Shown here in pieces: positions 37,553 through 47,905 of a DNA stretch of 64,000 bases. Under the pieces are notes generated by a model. It did no database searches. It was not told the DNA's origin and worked only from the letters and a program-made list of their open reading frames with translations. The translations under genes and the position numbers were made by a program. The DNA is taken from positions 119,762 to 183,761 of the forward strand of contig NZ_LMIA01000008.1 of assembly GCF_001428565.1 (NCBI RefSeq). The letters run 5' to 3'. Every line of letters begins with the position of its first letter. Position 1 is the stretch's first letter. Origin of the DNA: Nocardioides sp. Root190. GTDB taxonomy: Bacteria; Actinomycetota; Actinomycetes; Propionibacteriales; Nocardioidaceae.

Positions 37553-38446
37553 ATGGCTCCGCCCCGCCACGTCCTCGTCATCGGCGCCGGTGCCATCGGT
37601 GGTCTGGTCGCCGCTCGACTGGCCGAGAATCCCCGTCTCTCGGTGACCCTCGGCTCCCGGTCGCCACTGCCCGGTCTCCGGTTCTCCGAAGCCGGACCCG
37701 ATCCGGTCGACGTGCGGATCGCGCTCGACCCCGATGGTGTCCCGCCCGCGGACTGGGTGGTCGTGGCGACCAAGGCATACGACGCCACCGGGCTCGGCCG
37801 GTGGCTGGGTGCCCCGTGCTGCGCCGGCGCCCGCTTCGCCGTCGCGCAGAACGGCGTCGACCAGGTGGAGCGGATCGCCCGCTTCGTCGATCCCGCCCGC
37901 GTCGTACCCGCGATCGTCACCTACGGCGCCGAGCGCCCCGCGCCGGGCGAGGTGCTGCAGACGCTGGCGGGCCTCGTGCGGGTCCCGGCGGGCAGTCTCG
38001 GTGAGGACTTCGCGGCGCTGGCGCGCGGCTCGAGCCTGGAGGTCGAGGTCGTCGACGACTTCGTGACCGCGTTGTGGTCGAAGCTGGTCCTCAACCTGGT
38101 CAGCAACTCGCTCACCACCCTCGCCGACGTCGCAGTGCAGGAGGTGGCCCGCCGGCCCGCGCTGCGGCGGATCGCCGATGACCTGATCCTCGAGTGCTGC
38201 CTGGTCGGCCGGCAGGTCGGCGCCGACCTGGATCCCGACCGGTTCCGCCGGATGGTCGATTCCTTCGCCGACTTCCCGGACGCCCTCCACTCCTCGATGT
38301 GGCAGGACCGCCAGGCTGGTCGTCCCTTCGAGCACGACGCGATCAGTGGCGTCGTCGTCCGTGAGGGCGAGCGTCATGGCATCGACGTGCCCGTGGCCCG
38401 GACCGTCACGGCGCTCCTGGATGCGCTGAGCCCCGCGCCGGGGTGA
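37553..38446 (+). CDS. ketopantoate reductase family protein (ApbA/PanE-like)
   Basis: NADPH-dependent dehydrogenase-fold protein of 297 residues. HVLVIGAGAIGGLVAARLAE is the Rossmann motif, VVATKAYDATGLGRW and VAQNGVDQVE follow, and FVTALWSKLVLNLVSNSLTTLA carries the catalytic Lys. Members reduce 2-keto acids; ketopantoate itself is only one option, and the catabolic setting argues for another 2-oxo acid. ATG with GGAAGGTGA upstream. A TetR gene follows after 28 nt, probably in the same transcript. Confidence 0.82.
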   Translation: MAPPRHVLVIGAGAIGGLVAARLAENPRLSVTLGSRSPLPGLRFSEAGPDPVDVRIALDPDGVPPADWVVVATKAYDATGLGRWLGAPCCAGARFAVAQNGVDQVERIARFVDPARVVPAIVTYGAERPAPGEVLQTLAGLVRVPAGSLGEDFAALARGSSLEVEVVDDFVTALWSKLVLNLVSNSLTTLADVAVQEVARRPALRRIADDLILECCLVGRQVGADLDPDRFRRMVDSFADFPDALHSSMWQDRQAGRPFEHDAISGVVVREGERHGIDVPVARTVTALLDALSPAPG

Positions 38447-38474
38447 TATTTCTGTGGTCGACGAGGAGGAACAA

Positions 38475-39107
38475 GTGAGTGGTGTCGAACCCCAGCAGGC
38501 CCGGCGTGACCAGGGTCCGCTGACCGACCGCGGAGTGCAGCGTCGCGAGACGCTGCTCGCGGCTGCGCGCGTGGTCTTCGAGCGCCAGGGCTTCGTCGAC
38601 ACCCGGGTGAGCGACATCGTCCGCGAGGCGAAGGTCTCGCAGGGCACCTTCTACACCTACTTCGACACCAAGGACGCGATCTTCACCGACGTCGCCCGTG
38701 GAGTCATCGACTCGATGCTGCTGTCGATGGCACCGCCCGTCCCGGAGGCCGAGTTCCACGACCGGATCACCGACTCGGTCCGTCGCTTCCTGCACGCCTA
38801 TCGGCCGAACGCCCGGATGATCGGGCTGATCGAGCAGGTCGGCACGTTCTCCACCGAGCTGCGCGACCTGCGTCTGGACCTGCGGGAGACTTTCGTCCGT
38901 CGGACCCAGCGCGGCATCGCCCGGTTGGTCGACGCCGGCGTGACCCGCCCGGAGATCGACGTCGAGTACACCGCCGAAGCTCTCGGGGCGATGCTCGAGT
39001 ACACCTGCTACGTCTGGTTCTCGCTCGGCCGTGAGTTCGACGAGGAGCGCCTCGTCGCCACGCTGTCGGACATCTGGGTCCAGGCGCTCGCGCCCACCCG
39101 CTCCTGA
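38475..39107 (+). CDS. TetR family transcriptional regulator
   Basis: A 210-residue regulator: TLLAAARVVFERQGFVDTRVSDIVREAKVSQGTFYTYFDTKDAIFTDVA is the HTH. The GTG at 38475 is chosen because GAGGAGG sits 6 nt before it; the GTG at 38454 has no such site. Downstream of the ketopantoate-reductase-like gene and therefore under the operators at 37490-37532. One of the two neighbouring TetR proteins is likely to bind the TTGAYRNNNNYRTCAA sites. Confidence 0.92.
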   Translation: MSGVEPQQARRDQGPLTDRGVQRRETLLAAARVVFERQGFVDTRVSDIVREAKVSQGTFYTYFDTKDAIFTDVARGVIDSMLLSMAPPVPEAEFHDRITDSVRRFLHAYRPNARMIGLIEQVGTFSTELRDLRLDLRETFVRRTQRGIARLVDAGVTRPEIDVEYTAEALGAMLEYTCYVWFSLGREFDEERLVATLSDIWVQALAPTRS

Positions 39108-39175
39108 GCGGATCACCGCGCGACCCCTCGGGGACATTTCCCGGATCCCCTTGACGATTCGGCTGGTGATGTGGC

Positions 39176-39192
39176 TCACTGTCATTCAGTGA
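39176..39192. promoter_or_regulatory. palindrome upstream of the second TetR gene
   Basis: TCACTG, 5 nt, CAGTGA: a perfect 6-bp inverted repeat 27 nt before the ATG at 39220. Possible autoregulatory operator. It differs from the TTGAYRNNNNYRTCAA sites. Confidence 0.4.
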
Positions 39193-39219
39193 CGGTGTGT
39201 CAGCGAGATTCAGGGGTGG

Positions 39220-39870
39220 ATGATGGCGAACTATCGTGAGCCAGCCGGCTCGGGTGGTCCGGGTCGCGGCACCATGCGCAGCCAGTACAAGGCGCAGACT
39301 CGTCAGCGACTGGCCGAGTCGGCCATCGCGGAGTTCGAGGAGCGCGGCTACGTCCAGTGCAAGATCGAGGACATCGCCAAGCGCGCGGGGACCAGTCGGG
39401 CCACGTTCTACGTCCACTTCGTCGGCAAGGCGGAACTGGTCGAGAACATGTGGGACGTGGTGCGTCGATCTCTCCTGGTGCTCTACCGCGACCTGGTCCG
39501 GATGGAGTCTCGGGGGCTGGTCGACCTGACCGAGTGGTTGGACCGTACCTACGCCTTCTATGCCGAGAATCGTCAGCGTCTGCTGGCAATTCACGAAGCG
39601 ATCGCCGTTGAGGAGTCTCTCGCGCTTGCGTACGGCGAGCGGGTGACCGAGCTCGCCAGGATGGTCGCGCCGTTGGTGCGTGCCGAGCTCGGCGACCCGG
39701 ACGACGTCGCCCTGGGGCGCGCTGCGCTGCTCACGGTGCAGCATGAGCGCTTCTGCTTCCTGTGGATCCTGCGCGGCATGCCCGCGGGCAAGGACGAGGC
39801 GATCCGTGCCATGGCCGAGCTGTGGTTCGAGCAGATCGGAACCGGCCCCGCCGCCGCGGGGAACAACTGA
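39220..39870 (+). CDS. TetR family transcriptional regulator
   Basis: A 216-residue regulator: RLAESAIAEFEERGYVQCKIEDIAKRAGTSRATFYVHFVGKAELVENMW is the HTH, followed by a helical domain with AIAVEESLALAYGERVTELARMV. Two adjacent ATG codons (39220, 39223) are possible starts. It stands 113 nt upstream of the enolase-transporter operon with the paired operators in between, which makes it a strong candidate repressor of that operon. Confidence 0.92.
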   Translation: MMANYREPAGSGGPGRGTMRSQYKAQTRQRLAESAIAEFEERGYVQCKIEDIAKRAGTSRATFYVHFVGKAELVENMWDVVRRSLLVLYRDLVRMESRGLVDLTEWLDRTYAFYAENRQRLLAIHEAIAVEESLALAYGERVTELARMVAPLVRAELGDPDDVALGRAALLTVQHERFCFLWILRGMPAGKDEAIRAMAELWFEQIGTGPAAAGNN

Positions 39871-39917
39871 AGTCTCCCCGGCTCAGGGCTTGACCTGGTG
39901 AGTGACGGGGCCCACAC

Positions 39918-39950
39918 TTGACGCGCACATCAAATTGATACGAGTGTCAA
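39918..39950. promoter_or_regulatory. two adjacent operators (TTGAYRNNNNYRTCAA) of the enolase operon
   Basis: TTGACGCGCACATCAA at 39918-39933 and TTGATACGAGTGTCAA at 39935-39950, 17 nt centre to centre. Same half-site pattern as 37490 and 37517. The first TTGACG could double as a -35 box. They end 33 nt before the GTG of the first enolase gene. Confidence 0.65.
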
Positions 39951-39983
39951 CTTCGAACCACGACAAACAGTGAGGCTGAAACA

Positions 39984-41093
39984 GTGAAGATTCAGGACGT
40001 CAGGCTGACCTCCTTCCGCATCCCGCTTCCGGGCGGGCTCGAGGAGGTCATGATCAAGGGCCAGTCGATCGCCCCCTACGTGACCGACTTCCTGGCCGTG
40101 GAGGTCGTCTCCGACGAGGGCCTCGTCGGCGAGGCGATCAGCCCCTACGGCGGGCTCAGCCTCGGCCACTCCATCGCCGACCGGATCCGGCCGTTCCTCA
40201 TCGGCAAGGACCCGGGCATGCGGGAGGCCATCTGGCAGGAGCTGTGGACCCTCGACCGCCTGCTCTACACGACCCAGTTCGCGATCGGCACCGTCGACCT
40301 GGCGATCTGGGACCTCTACTGCAAGTCGATCAACGAGCCGCTCTACCGCGTGCTCGGCGGTGTCCGGGACAAGGTGCCGGCCTACGCGAGCGGCATGACC
40401 CTGCCGACGCCCGCCGGGTTCGCCGAGGACGCCCTCAAGTACAAGGAAGCCGGCTACCAGGGCTACAAGCTGCACGTGAAGGGGGAGTGGAAGGAGGACA
40501 TCGAGGCCTGCGCCGCGGTGCGCGAGGCGGTCGGTCCCGACTACACCCTGATGATCGACCCGGCCGGTGCCTACAACCAGACCCAGGCGCTGCGCGTGGG
40601 CCGGGCGCTCGAGGAGCTCGACTTCCACTGGTACGAGGAGCCGCTGCGCGACTTCGACATCCACGGCTACAAGATGCTCGCCGACAAGCTCGACATCCCG
40701 GTCATGGCGCTCGAGGTCATCCCCGGCGCGGTCTACTCCAAGCCGGAGTACATCGTCGAGCGGGCCGTCGACATCGTGCGCGGTGACATCTCCTTCACCG
40801 GCGGCGTCGGCCAGGTCATGAAGACCGCCCACCTCGCCGAGGCGTTCGGACTCAACATGGAGGTCCACACCAACGCCAACAGCCACATCGACACCGCGCA
40901 CCTGCACTGCATCGCGGCGATGAACAACAGCGAGTTCTTCGAGCAGCTCGTCCCGGAGCGGTTCTTCCACTTCCCCGCCTGTGAGCCCACGTCCATCGAC
41001 GCCGAAGGCTTCGTCCACCTCCCGGAGGGCCCCGGCATCGGGCGCCCCCTGGACTGGGACTACATCAAGGCGCACAAGGTCGCCGAGCTCTGA
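39984..41093 (+). CDS. enolase superfamily protein, mandelate racemase subgroup (first of two)
   Basis: A 369-residue enolase-superfamily enzyme: N-terminal capping domain, then TIM barrel. Metal ligands fall at D192 (LMIDPAGAY), E218/E219 (WYEEP) and E244 (ALEVIPG). The barrel bases are K162-L-H164 in GYKLHV and the D268/H295 pair (RGDIS, MEVHTN); E317 in NNSEFFEQLVP is the likely electrophile. That Asp-His dyad defines the mandelate racemase subgroup, which abstracts a proton alpha to a carboxylate to racemise or dehydrate hydroxy or sugar acids. The usual K-x-K is K-x-H here. GTG start with GAGG. First gene of a transporter operon; its paralogue closes the transporter block at 46694. Confidence 0.88.
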   Translation: MKIQDVRLTSFRIPLPGGLEEVMIKGQSIAPYVTDFLAVEVVSDEGLVGEAISPYGGLSLGHSIADRIRPFLIGKDPGMREAIWQELWTLDRLLYTTQFAIGTVDLAIWDLYCKSINEPLYRVLGGVRDKVPAYASGMTLPTPAGFAEDALKYKEAGYQGYKLHVKGEWKEDIEACAAVREAVGPDYTLMIDPAGAYNQTQALRVGRALEELDFHWYEEPLRDFDIHGYKMLADKLDIPVMALEVIPGAVYSKPEYIVERAVDIVRGDISFTGGVGQVMKTAHLAEAFGLNMEVHTNANSHIDTAHLHCIAAMNNSEFFEQLVPERFFHFPACEPTSIDAEGFVHLPEGPGIGRPLDWDYIKAHKVAEL

Positions 41094-41193
41094 TCTCGGC
41101 CCCGATCTCGGAACCCATCGCCATCCGCCGACCGGTCACGCATCGCACCGGGTCCGGTCGACGGAACGGCAACTCCCGAAAGGAACTGCAGGA

Positions 41194-42720
41194 ATGAAGG
41201 TACGCAAGGGCATTGCCGCCCTCGCATCGGGTGTCCTCCTCGTCACCATGGCGGCATGCGGGGGATCATCCTCGGGCTCCGGTGACGGCGACGACACGTT
41301 GAACGTCGCCTACCACCTGGCTCCGGGGTCGCTCGATCCGCTCGAGATCCCGATCTGGCAGCTGACGACGTACACCGAGCCGATGTACGACGGCGTCACC
41401 CGCATCGACACCGACGGCCTGGTCCAGCCGATGCTGGCCACCGAGTGGGCGTTCACGGACACCACGCTCGACCTGACCTTCCGGGAGGACGTCACCTTCC
41501 ACGACGGCACCCCGTTCAACGCCGAGGCGTTCAAGGTCAACATCGAGCGTCTGCTCGCGGCCAAGGAGTCCCCGGTCTCCAGCATGTTCCGGGCGGTCAA
41601 GGGCGTCGAGGTCACCGGTGACCACACCGCTAGCCTCCTGCTGAACGAGGTCGACTCGTCCCTGCCCGCCGCGCTCGCCGACCGGGGTGGCCTGATGGTC
41701 AGCCCCAAGGCGATCGAGGCCGGCACCGACCTGGCCAACGCCGAGGCGGGCTCCGGCCCGTACGAGCTGACCGAGTACAAGGTCGGCGAGAAGGCCGTCT
41801 ACGAGAAGTTCGACGGCTACTGGGACGAGGCCGCCGCCGGCACCGAGCGCATCGAGATCGACGCGGTCGGTGACGGCCAGGCGCGACTCAACGGCGCGAC
41901 GTCGAAGAAGTACGACATCACCTACCTGACGCCGTCGCAGTACGACGCCGCTGCCGCCGCTGGTCTGGAGGTCGAGGCCAAGGCCGGGACGTGGTTCATC
42001 AACATCTTCACGAACCGTCAGCGCAGCAAGCTCAGCGACGTGAAGGTGCGCCAAGCGGTCGCCCACGCGATCGACCGCGACGCCATCTGCAAGGCGGTCT
42101 ACTTCGACCACTGCCAGGCGACGTCGTCGATCTTCGCGAGCGACTCGTGGGGCGCCTCGCCCGAGGTCACCCCGGACTACTTCGCCCACGACATCGCCAA
42201 GTCGAAGGCGCTGCTGGCCGACGCAGGTCTGCCCGACGGCTTCGAGTTCACCATGCTCTTCGCTGCCGGTGCCGACCCGTACCCGCAGTTCGCCGAGCTG
42301 CTGAAGAGCCAGCTCGCCGAGGCGGGGATCACGCTCAACCTGAAGCCGGTCGACATCAACCAGCTGTCGCCGATCTACTTCACCGAGAAGAACGCCGACG
42401 CGATGCTCGGTGGCGGCGGACAGGTCGCCGATCCGGGCCAGTCGCTGCAGAAGGAGTTCGAGTCGGGCAGCACGCTGAACCCCAGCGGTGACGCGCCCGG
42501 TGGGCTGGACGCGGTCATCGCCCAGCTCCGCGGGGCCACCGAGCAGGCGGACCGGGAGACCTACTCCCAGGCCGCCAGCCTGATCGCGGCCGAGCAGGTG
42601 CTCAACGTGCCGCTCATCCAGCCCGAGGTGCTGTTCGCCGTCAACGCGGACACCGTCTCGAGCTACACCCCGTCGTACGTCGGTGCCTACGCCCCGACCC
42701 GCGGCATCACCCTGAAGTAA
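41194..42720 (+). CDS. ABC transporter substrate-binding lipoprotein, family 5 (peptide/nickel/opine type)
   Basis: Secreted solute-binding lipoprotein of 508 residues. The signal peptide ends in MAAC near residue 23 and a Gly/Ser tether follows. LNVAYHLAPGSLDPLEIPIWQLTTYTEPMYDGVTRI and TFREDVTFHDGTPFNAEAFKVNIERLL are the SBP_bac_5 signatures; VRQAVAHAIDRDAICKAVYF is the hinge helix. ATG with AAGGAACTGCAGGA upstream; the longer frame starts inside the enolase gene. Family 5 proteins bind peptides but also opines, sugar acids and glutathione; the enolases beside it favour a carboxylate ligand. Confidence 0.92.
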   Translation: MKVRKGIAALASGVLLVTMAACGGSSSGSGDGDDTLNVAYHLAPGSLDPLEIPIWQLTTYTEPMYDGVTRIDTDGLVQPMLATEWAFTDTTLDLTFREDVTFHDGTPFNAEAFKVNIERLLAAKESPVSSMFRAVKGVEVTGDHTASLLLNEVDSSLPAALADRGGLMVSPKAIEAGTDLANAEAGSGPYELTEYKVGEKAVYEKFDGYWDEAAAGTERIEIDAVGDGQARLNGATSKKYDITYLTPSQYDAAAAAGLEVEAKAGTWFINIFTNRQRSKLSDVKVRQAVAHAIDRDAICKAVYFDHCQATSSIFASDSWGASPEVTPDYFAHDIAKSKALLADAGLPDGFEFTMLFAAGADPYPQFAELLKSQLAEAGITLNLKPVDINQLSPIYFTEKNADAMLGGGGQVADPGQSLQKEFESGSTLNPSGDAPGGLDAVIAQLRGATEQADRETYSQAASLIAAEQVLNVPLIQPEVLFAVNADTVSSYTPSYVGAYAPTRGITLK

Positions 42721-42727
42721 CCACCCC

Positions 42728-42760
42728 GGTCGGGGCAGCGGCGATCCCGCTGCCCCGACC
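42728..42760. terminator. 14-bp hairpin between binding-protein and permease genes
   Basis: Perfect arms GGTCGGGGCAGCGG (42728-42741) and its complement (42747-42760), 5-nt loop, starting 8 nt after the binding-protein stop. Without a U tract it is better seen as an attenuator or 3' end protector giving excess binding protein. Confidence 0.65.
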
Positions 42761-42795
42761 AGGCTCCCGTCCGACAGCACCGAAAGGAGACGAAC

Positions 42796-43740
42796 GTGCG
42801 CAGGCTCCTCCTCCGACGGCTCGCCGCGACCGTTCCGGTCCTCTTCCTCGTGTCGATCCTGGCGTTCTCGCTGGTCCAGCTGGTCCCCGGTGACCCGGCC
42901 GTGACCCTCGCCGGTGACTCGCCGACCGACGCCCAGATCGCGGCGATCCGAGACCAGCTCGGCCTCAACCAGTCCCTCTTCGGCCAGTACTTCTCCTGGC
43001 TGGGGTCCGTCCTGAGCGGTGACCTCGGGACCTCGCTCTTCAGCGCGCAGCCGGTCCTCGACGCGATCAACCAGCGGCTGCCCGTCACGCTGTACCTGGT
43101 GCTCGGCGCTCTGGTGACGGCCGTGCTGCTGGGGGTGCCGCTCGGCGTCATCGCCGGCGCCCACCACGGACGCATCGCCGACCGGATCGCCAGCGTGATC
43201 ACGGCCGTGGCCCTCTCGGCCCCGAGCTATGTCGTCGGCCTGGTCCTCATCGTCTTCCTCGCCAACCGGCTGCAGTGGTTCCCGCCGACCGGGTACGTCG
43301 ACCTGAGCGCCGGTGTCGGGGAATGGGCCCGACACCTGGTCCTCCCGTCGATCGCGCTGGGCCTGGTGCCGGCGGCGATCCTGGCCCGCCAGCTCCGCAG
43401 TGCGCTGATCGGCGTCCTGGCCCAGGACTACACCCGCACCGCGACGGCGAAGGGACTTCCCCGCCGCACGGTCCTGCTCAAGCACGCCCTCAAGAACGCC
43501 GCCGTCCCGGGCGTGACCGCACTGGGGACCCAGATGGCCGTGGTCATCGGCAGCACCGTCCTGATCGAGCAGATCTTCGGGATCCAGGGGCTCGGGGCAC
43601 TCGCCTACAACGCCGCGCTCCAGCAGGACATCCCGGTGATCCAGGGCGTCGTGCTCGTCTGTGCCGTCGCCGTCCAGGTGATCAACCTCGGCGTGGACGT
43701 CATGTACGGATGGCTCAACCCGAAGCTGAGGGCAGCATGA
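42796..43740 (+). CDS. ABC transporter permease, DppB type
   Basis: Membrane permease of 314 residues with about six segments. LLRRLAATVPVLFLVSILAFSLVQLVPGDPA is the DppB/OppB N-terminus, SYVVGLVLIVFLANRLQWFPPTGY the periplasmic loop, and QDYTRTATAKGLPRRTVLLKHALKNAAVPGVT the EAA coupling loop. GTG with GAAAGGAGA upstream. Overlaps the next permease gene by 4 nt. Confidence 0.93.
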   Translation: MRRLLLRRLAATVPVLFLVSILAFSLVQLVPGDPAVTLAGDSPTDAQIAAIRDQLGLNQSLFGQYFSWLGSVLSGDLGTSLFSAQPVLDAINQRLPVTLYLVLGALVTAVLLGVPLGVIAGAHHGRIADRIASVITAVALSAPSYVVGLVLIVFLANRLQWFPPTGYVDLSAGVGEWARHLVLPSIALGLVPAAILARQLRSALIGVLAQDYTRTATAKGLPRRTVLLKHALKNAAVPGVTALGTQMAVVIGSTVLIEQIFGIQGLGALAYNAALQQDIPVIQGVVLVCAVAVQVINLGVDVMYGWLNPKLRAA

Positions 43741-44654
43741 GCAGCTCATCGATCGGCGCGTCCGGCGCCGTCGCTCCGCGGGCCAGCCTCCTGCGGGCCG
43801 TGACCCAGAACCGGTCCGTACGGCGTTTCCTGCGCAACGTCCCGGCTCTGATCGGGCTGGTGTTCCTCCTCGTCCTGGTCCTCGCGGCCGTCCTGGAGCC
43901 GTGGATCCTGCCGCACCCGCCGAACCAGCAGGACCTCGACAACACCTTCGTCGCCCCCTTCACGCAGGGCGCGCACCTGCTCGGCACGGACAACCTGGGC
44001 CGCGACGTGCTCTCCCGGATCATCGCGGCCGACCGCGTCGCGCTCCGCGCTGCCGCCACCGCGGTGACGGTGTCGATGCTGATCGGCATCCCGCTCGGCT
44101 TCGTCGCCGCCATGGGCGGCAAGTGGGTGGACCTCATCGTGATGAGGCTGACCGACGCACTGCAGAGCCTGCCGCCGCTGATGCTCGCGATCGCGCTGCT
44201 CGGTGCGATCGGGCCCGGCCTGACCAACGCCATGGTCGTCATCGGGGTCGTCTTCTCGCCTGCCTTCCTGCGCATCGTGCGGGCCGCGGTGATGGAGATC
44301 CTGAGCGAGACCTACATCGAGGCGAGCCGCAGCATCGGTACGCCGACCCTGCGCCTGGTGCTGACCCGGATCGCGCCCAACGCGCTGCCGCCGGTGCTCG
44401 TGCAGGCCTCCATCGTCACCGGCATGGCGCTCATCGCCGAGGCCAGCCTCAGCCTGCTGGGTCTCGGTGTGGCACCGCCCCAGGCCAGCTGGGGCCTGAT
44501 GATCTCCCAGGGCTACAACTTCCTGTACCAGCAGTCCTCGCTGGTGATCGTCCCCGGCGTGGTGCTGGCCCTCGCGGTGCTCGCGCTCAACCTCGTCGGA
44601 GACGGACTCCGCGACTCGATCGGCCGCGTGAGCGGGGACGGGAACGACCGATGA
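43737..44654 (+). CDS. ABC transporter permease, DppC type
   Basis: Membrane permease of 305 residues. NQQDLDNTFVAPFTQGAHLLGTDNLGRDVLSRII is the DppC/OppC signature before the transport domain; SETYIEASRSIGTPTLRLVLTRIAPNALPPVLV is the coupling loop and ASLSLLGLGVAPPQASWGLMISQG the end block. ATG in ATGA overlap with the previous stop; overlaps the next gene by 4 nt. Forms the channel with the DppB-type partner. Confidence 0.93.
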   Translation: MSSSSIGASGAVAPRASLLRAVTQNRSVRRFLRNVPALIGLVFLLVLVLAAVLEPWILPHPPNQQDLDNTFVAPFTQGAHLLGTDNLGRDVLSRIIAADRVALRAAATAVTVSMLIGIPLGFVAAMGGKWVDLIVMRLTDALQSLPPLMLAIALLGAIGPGLTNAMVVIGVVFSPAFLRIVRAAVMEILSETYIEASRSIGTPTLRLVLTRIAPNALPPVLVQASIVTGMALIAEASLSLLGLGVAPPQASWGLMISQGYNFLYQQSSLVIVPGVVLALAVLALNLVGDGLRDSIGRVSGDGNDR

Positions 44655-45683
44655 CCGAGACCCTCGCCACCAGCTCGGCCGCCACCGCGAAGGGCCGCAC
44701 CGTCCTGTCCGTGGAGGACCTCACCGTCGAGTTCCGCATCGGCGGGGACTGGACCGGCGTCGTGACCGGTGTCGACCTGTCCGTCGACGCCGGCGAGACG
44801 CTCGCCATCGTGGGCGAGTCCGGCTCGGGCAAGACGGTCACCTCGATGTCCCTGCTCGGTCTGCTGCCGCCCCGCCAGTCGCGGGTCACCGGACGGATCG
44901 AGTTCGAGGGACGTGACCTGCTGACGCTGCGCAAGCGCGACCTCGACCAGGTCAAGGGCGCCGGGATCGCGATGATCTTCCAGGAGCCGATGACCAGCCT
45001 GAACCCGGCCTTCACCGTCGGTGAGCAGATCGCCGAGGCCGTCCGCCGCCACCTCGGGCTCAAGAGGCGGGCAGCGATGGCCACCGCCATCGAGGCGATG
45101 AAGGCCGTCGGGATCCCCAACGCCGAGCAGCGTTCCCGGTCCTACCCGCACGAGTTCTCGGGTGGCATGCGCCAGCGGGTGATGATCGCGATGGCGCTGA
45201 GCTGCGAGCCGCGACTGCTGATCGCCGACGAGCCGACCACGGCGCTCGACGTGACGATCCAGGCCCAGATCCTCGACCTGCTGCGTGGGCTCCAGGAGGA
45301 GCGCGGGATGGCGATGATCTTCGTGACCCACGACCTCGGGGTGGTCGCGGAGGTCGCCGACCGGGTCGCCGTGATGTACGCCGGCAACATCATCGAGCAG
45401 GCAGCCGTGGGCCCGTTGTTCGCTGATCCCCGGCACCCGTACACCGCAGGCCTGCTGCGCTCGATGCCCACCGGGCCACGTCACGGTGGCGAGCCGATCT
45501 TCTCCATCCCGGGCGCGCCGCCGCGTCCCGCCGACTTCCCCGCCGGCTGCCGGTTCGCGCCGCGCTGCGACTTCGCCACCGACGTGTGCGCCGAGCCGCA
45601 GGCGCTGCTGGAGGTCGGCATCCGCCACGAGGCCCGGTGTGCACGGACCACCGAGCTCACGCTCGCCCTCGAAGGGAGCATCC

Positions 45684-45691
<8 letters not shown>
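44651..45691 (+). CDS. ABC transporter ATP-binding protein, DppD type
   Basis: A 346-residue ATPase: Walker [16 protein letters not shown]-loop [22 protein letters not shown], signature [15 protein letters not shown], Walker [14 protein letters not shown], His switch [22 protein letters not shown]. The C-terminal extension with [14 protein letters not shown] is the oligopeptide-transporter-specific Cys-rich end. ATG overlaps the previous gene; the stop overlaps the next start by 8 nt. Confidence 0.94.
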
Positions 45692-46693
<1,002 letters not shown>

Positions 46694-46697
<4 letters not shown>

Positions 46698-47791
46698 AGA
46701 TCGAAGACGTCAAGATCACCGTGTTCCGCCGCCCCGGCGACGGAACCAAGATCAAGGGCCAGTCCATGCAGCACCTGACGAGCGACATCGTCGCCCTCCA
46801 GGTCATCAGTGACTCGGGGCACGTGGGAGAGACCCTGAGCCTCGGCGGTGGCATGGGCATGGGCCACTACCTCGCCTCGTCCATCAGGCCGTTCCTGCTC
46901 GGGCGGAACCCGCTCGAGCGCGAGGCCAACTCGAAGGAGATGTGGGACCTGAACCGGCTCTGGTTCAGCCCGCTCTTCATGGTGGGCACCGCCGACGTCG
47001 CCCTGTGGGACCTGTACGGCAAGATCCGCAATGCGCCCATCCACGAGGTCCTCGGTACCTTCCGGACGAGAATCCCGACCTACGCCAGCTCGATGACGCA
47101 CACCACCGTCGAGGCGTTCGTCGAGGAGGCAGTGCAGTTCCAGGACCTCAACTACCACGGGTACAAGCTGCACGTCCTGGGTGACCCGGACTTCGACATC
47201 GAGTGCTGCAAGGCCGTGCGCGCAGCGACGCGGGACGACTTCAAGCTGATGGTCGACGCCGTGTCGGCGTACGACCACGCGGGTGCGCTCAAGGTCGGAT
47301 ACGCGTTGCAGGACCTGGGCTACCACTGGTTCGAGGAGCCGCTGCGCGACTACGACCTCGCCGGCTACCGGATGCTCACCGAGCGTCTCGACATCGCGAT
47401 CGCCGGCACGGAGACCAACGAGGGCGGCCTGATGGCGCGCGCCGAGTGGGCCGCCTCCAACGCCTGCGACATCATCCGGGCGGACCCGTCCTTCACCTAC
47501 GGCATCGGCCACACCCGCAAGATCGGTGCGCTGGCCGAGGCCTTCGGCAAGAACCTCGAGATCCACACCAACCCGAACCCGATGATGGACGCCGCCGCGC
47601 TGCACGTCGCGCTGTCGCTGCCGAACACCGAGTTCTTCGAACAGCTCGTGCCCACCCACACCTTCGACTTCGCGGTCGAGCAGACCGTGCAGGTCGACAG
47701 CCAGGGCTACGCCGTCGCTCCTGAGGGCCCCGGACTCGGCCTGAAGATCGACTGGGACTACGTGGAGAAGTACAAGATCGCCGAGCTCTGA
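46694..47791 (+). CDS. enolase superfamily protein, mandelate racemase subgroup (second of two)
   Basis: A 365-residue paralogue of the 39984 product, sharing IKGQS, LWDLYxK, GYKLHV, EEPLRDxD, EFFEQLVP and the C-terminal DWDYxxxxKxAEL. Metal ligands D188, E214/E215 and E240; bases K158-x-H160 and the D264/H291 dyad are all present, so the protein should be active and of the same subgroup. Differences lie in the capping domain and substrate loops (LSLGGGMGMGHY for SPYGGLSLGHS). The pair may handle two epimers, or do consecutive epimerisation and dehydration. ATG overlaps the ATPase stop by 4 nt. Confidence 0.88.
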
Positions 47792-47905
47792 GCCCGCCCC
47801 ACCTCCCTGAACTGCCCGGCGGCCTGACCGCCGTACCCCCGTATTCCACCCACTCGGCTGCGGGCGCGGACGAGCGCGCCCTCAACCACCCAGAAAGGTC
47901 CGACG